From: Chlorobiales bacterium
GTDB taxonomy: Bacteria > Bacteroidota > Chlorobiia > Chlorobiales > Chlorobiaceae
Direction of reading: 5' to 3'
Assembly: GCA_022360355.1 (NCBI GenBank)
Contig: JAKSCY010000708.1
Coordinates: forward strand, 1-26,117
DNA length: 26,117 nt
Position numbers and translations under genes: made by a program. Positions 25,126 to 26,117 of this stretch are shown here, one piece after another. The notes below the pieces were generated by a model. That model did not search any database. It was not told the origin of the DNA and saw only the letters and a program-made list of their open reading frames with translations. Each line of letters starts with the position of its first letter. Within the stretch, counting starts at the first letter, position 1.

Positions 25126-25656
25126 TTATCCGGCACCCAACTCCACCTCGCACAGCCTCCTATACTCAGCGCCGGAAGGATGGAGTATGGATTCATAAAG
25201 ACAAACCGAATTCAGTGTAGCTTTCCAATCAATGGTTTCAGGAGAGAGGTTTACCTTCTGCCCCTTCCTTATCCGTGCAAGTGTGACATGGAGCAAAAAC
25301 CTCCTCTCAATACTATCATTTCCGGGTTCGGCAAGGCATGAGAGTTTTTCCTGAAGTTTTCCCAAACCATCATGCATTCCTCCTGAAGCCCAGATAAGAC
25401 GTGGCCTTCTCGCCGTCGGTCCGACAGATATTTCGTTGAAACAAACTTCAAAAGCCCTTTCACTATCAAGAAGGTCGTGCAGTTTTTCGCAAACCTTTTC
25501 GACATCATCACAATACCAGGGAGGAACCAGTGTAACATGTTGGTTTTCGGGAGAAATCCAGCGAACAGGAAGACTATCGTGTAATACCCTGAAAGCACAT
25601 GCCCTGTCACGAAACACTTCTCCCACAGGCATCCCGATAAAAACCCGTTTCCCCAT
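25126..25656 (-). CDS. thpR: RNA 2',3'-cyclic phosphodiesterase (ThpR/LigT family)
   Basis: This 176-residue protein belongs to the 2H phosphoesterase family, which opens 2',3'-cyclic phosphate RNA ends (older name 2'-5' RNA ligase). Both catalytic H-x-T motifs are present: HVTLVPP (H40, T42) and HVTLARI (H123, T125). The frame is open to 25689, but the ATG at 25654-25656 gives the family N-terminus KRVFIGMPVGEVF. It starts 2 bp after the archease stop, so the two are probably cotranscribed. Length and motif spacing are normal for the family. Confidence 0.92.
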   Translation of the reverse strand: MGKRVFIGMPVGEVFRDRACAFRVLHDSLPVRWISPENQHVTLVPPWYCDDVEKVCEKLHDLLDSERAFEVCFNEISVGPTARRPRLIWASGGMHDGLGKLQEKLSCLAEPGNDSIERRFLLHVTLARIRKGQKVNLSPETIDWKATLNSVCLYESILHPSGAEYRRLCEVELGAG

Positions 25657-25658
25657 TT

Positions 25659-26060
25659 TCAGATATCCAGAACAAGATTGGCAAGCCACGTACCTTTTTC
25701 CGTTTGCCGAACAGAAGCTTCATGCAAGGTAACGGCTTTTATCTCTTCCTCCATGCCGGTAATTTTCCTGCCTTTTACCACGCCTCTGAAATGCGTTTCG
25801 GTAACAGCAACAGTCTGGAGTTCCTCATAAGCTTCATGGTGAACCTGTCCGAGAAACACAATCTCGTTGAGAAAATCAACCAGGAGCAACAAAATGTCCG
25901 GTGAACTCACTTCCACCCGACGCTCAACCATTTCCGATGAAAAACCCGGGCAGGAAACTGCATTCATCGCTTTCATTGTTTCACTGAAAAGACCGGCGAG
26001 ACTTTCTCCGGTCGCCTCCAACCGGATATCGGCTGTATGTTCATGAAGTTTATACGGCAC
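25659..26060 (-). CDS. Archease (RtcB-type RNA ligase activator)
   Basis: This 133-residue protein matches archease, a small metal-binding factor that helps RtcB RNA ligases form the guanylated enzyme and turn over. The N-terminal PYKLHEHTADIRLEATG segment is diagnostic, including HTADI with D11, and it ends in the acidic WLANLVLDI. The start is GTG at 26058-26060; a TAA lies upstream in frame with no ATG between, so this is the most likely start although no strong ribosome site is seen. It is followed 2 bp later by thpR. An rtcB gene is not in the window and may lie upstream. Confidence 0.9.
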   Translation of the reverse strand: MPYKLHEHTADIRLEATGESLAGLFSETMKAMNAVSCPGFSSEMVERRVEVSSPDILLLLVDFLNEIVFLGQVHHEAYEELQTVAVTETHFRGVVKGRKITGMEEEIKAVTLHEASVRQTEKGTWLANLVLDI

Positions 26061-26117
26061 AGCAGCTTGCTGGCTTTGAAATTCCGGTTTTTAATGATAC
26101 TTAAGGAAATAGTTTTA

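Overview
All genes in this window read on the minus strand, so transcription runs from high to low coordinates. The sequence looks like a chromosomal segment of a Gram-negative bacterium. It encodes an outer-membrane polysaccharide exporter, a lipoprotein signal and an ABC-dependent capsule system. A green sulfur bacterium (Chlorobium/Prosthecochloris type) is my best guess, from the style of the toxin-antitoxin pair, the archease and the base composition. I cannot confirm that without a database search.

About 3.4-21.3 kb is one long surface-polysaccharide locus. Its upstream half (13.8-21.3 kb) is a group-2-like capsule export module: kpsD, a GT4 glycosyltransferase, a single-module kpsC, kpsS, kpsE, kpsM and kpsT. 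Its downstream half (3.4-13.7 kb) is an assembly and modification module: a GT4 glycosyltransferase, a sulfotransferase-like coiled-coil protein, an FkbM-like protein with a coiled-coil tail, a second methyltransferase, an MptE/DUF115-like protein, a fused metallo-beta-lactamase/GT2 protein, a NeuA-like cytidylyltransferase, a D-2-hydroxyacid dehydrogenase and an SDR oxidoreductase. Many neighbours overlap by 4 bp (ATGA or GTGA), which fits a translationally coupled operon. A structured repeat separates the two halves. Beyond the operon end (0.2-3.3 kb) lies a visibly A+T-rich gene for a three-domain GT2/GT-B-like/FkbM protein, probably acquired separately.

The working model is as follows. 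KpsS and KpsC build a Kdo-type lipid linker. The GT4, GT2 and other transferases extend the chain, using at least one CMP-activated acidic sugar. Methyl- and sulfotransferase-like proteins decorate or cap it. KpsM/KpsT with KpsE and KpsD export it.

Upstream (21.6-26.1 kb) are unrelated genes: a DEAD-box RNA helicase with a DbpA-like C-terminal domain, a LapA-like membrane protein with a coiled coil, a toxin-antitoxin pair, and an archease-ThpR pair linked to RNA end processing. The toxin gene is split by a second copy of the same structured repeat, flanked by a near-perfect 6-bp duplication. That is direct evidence that the repeat moves, or once moved. I see no tRNA, rRNA, CRISPR array or intact insertion sequence.
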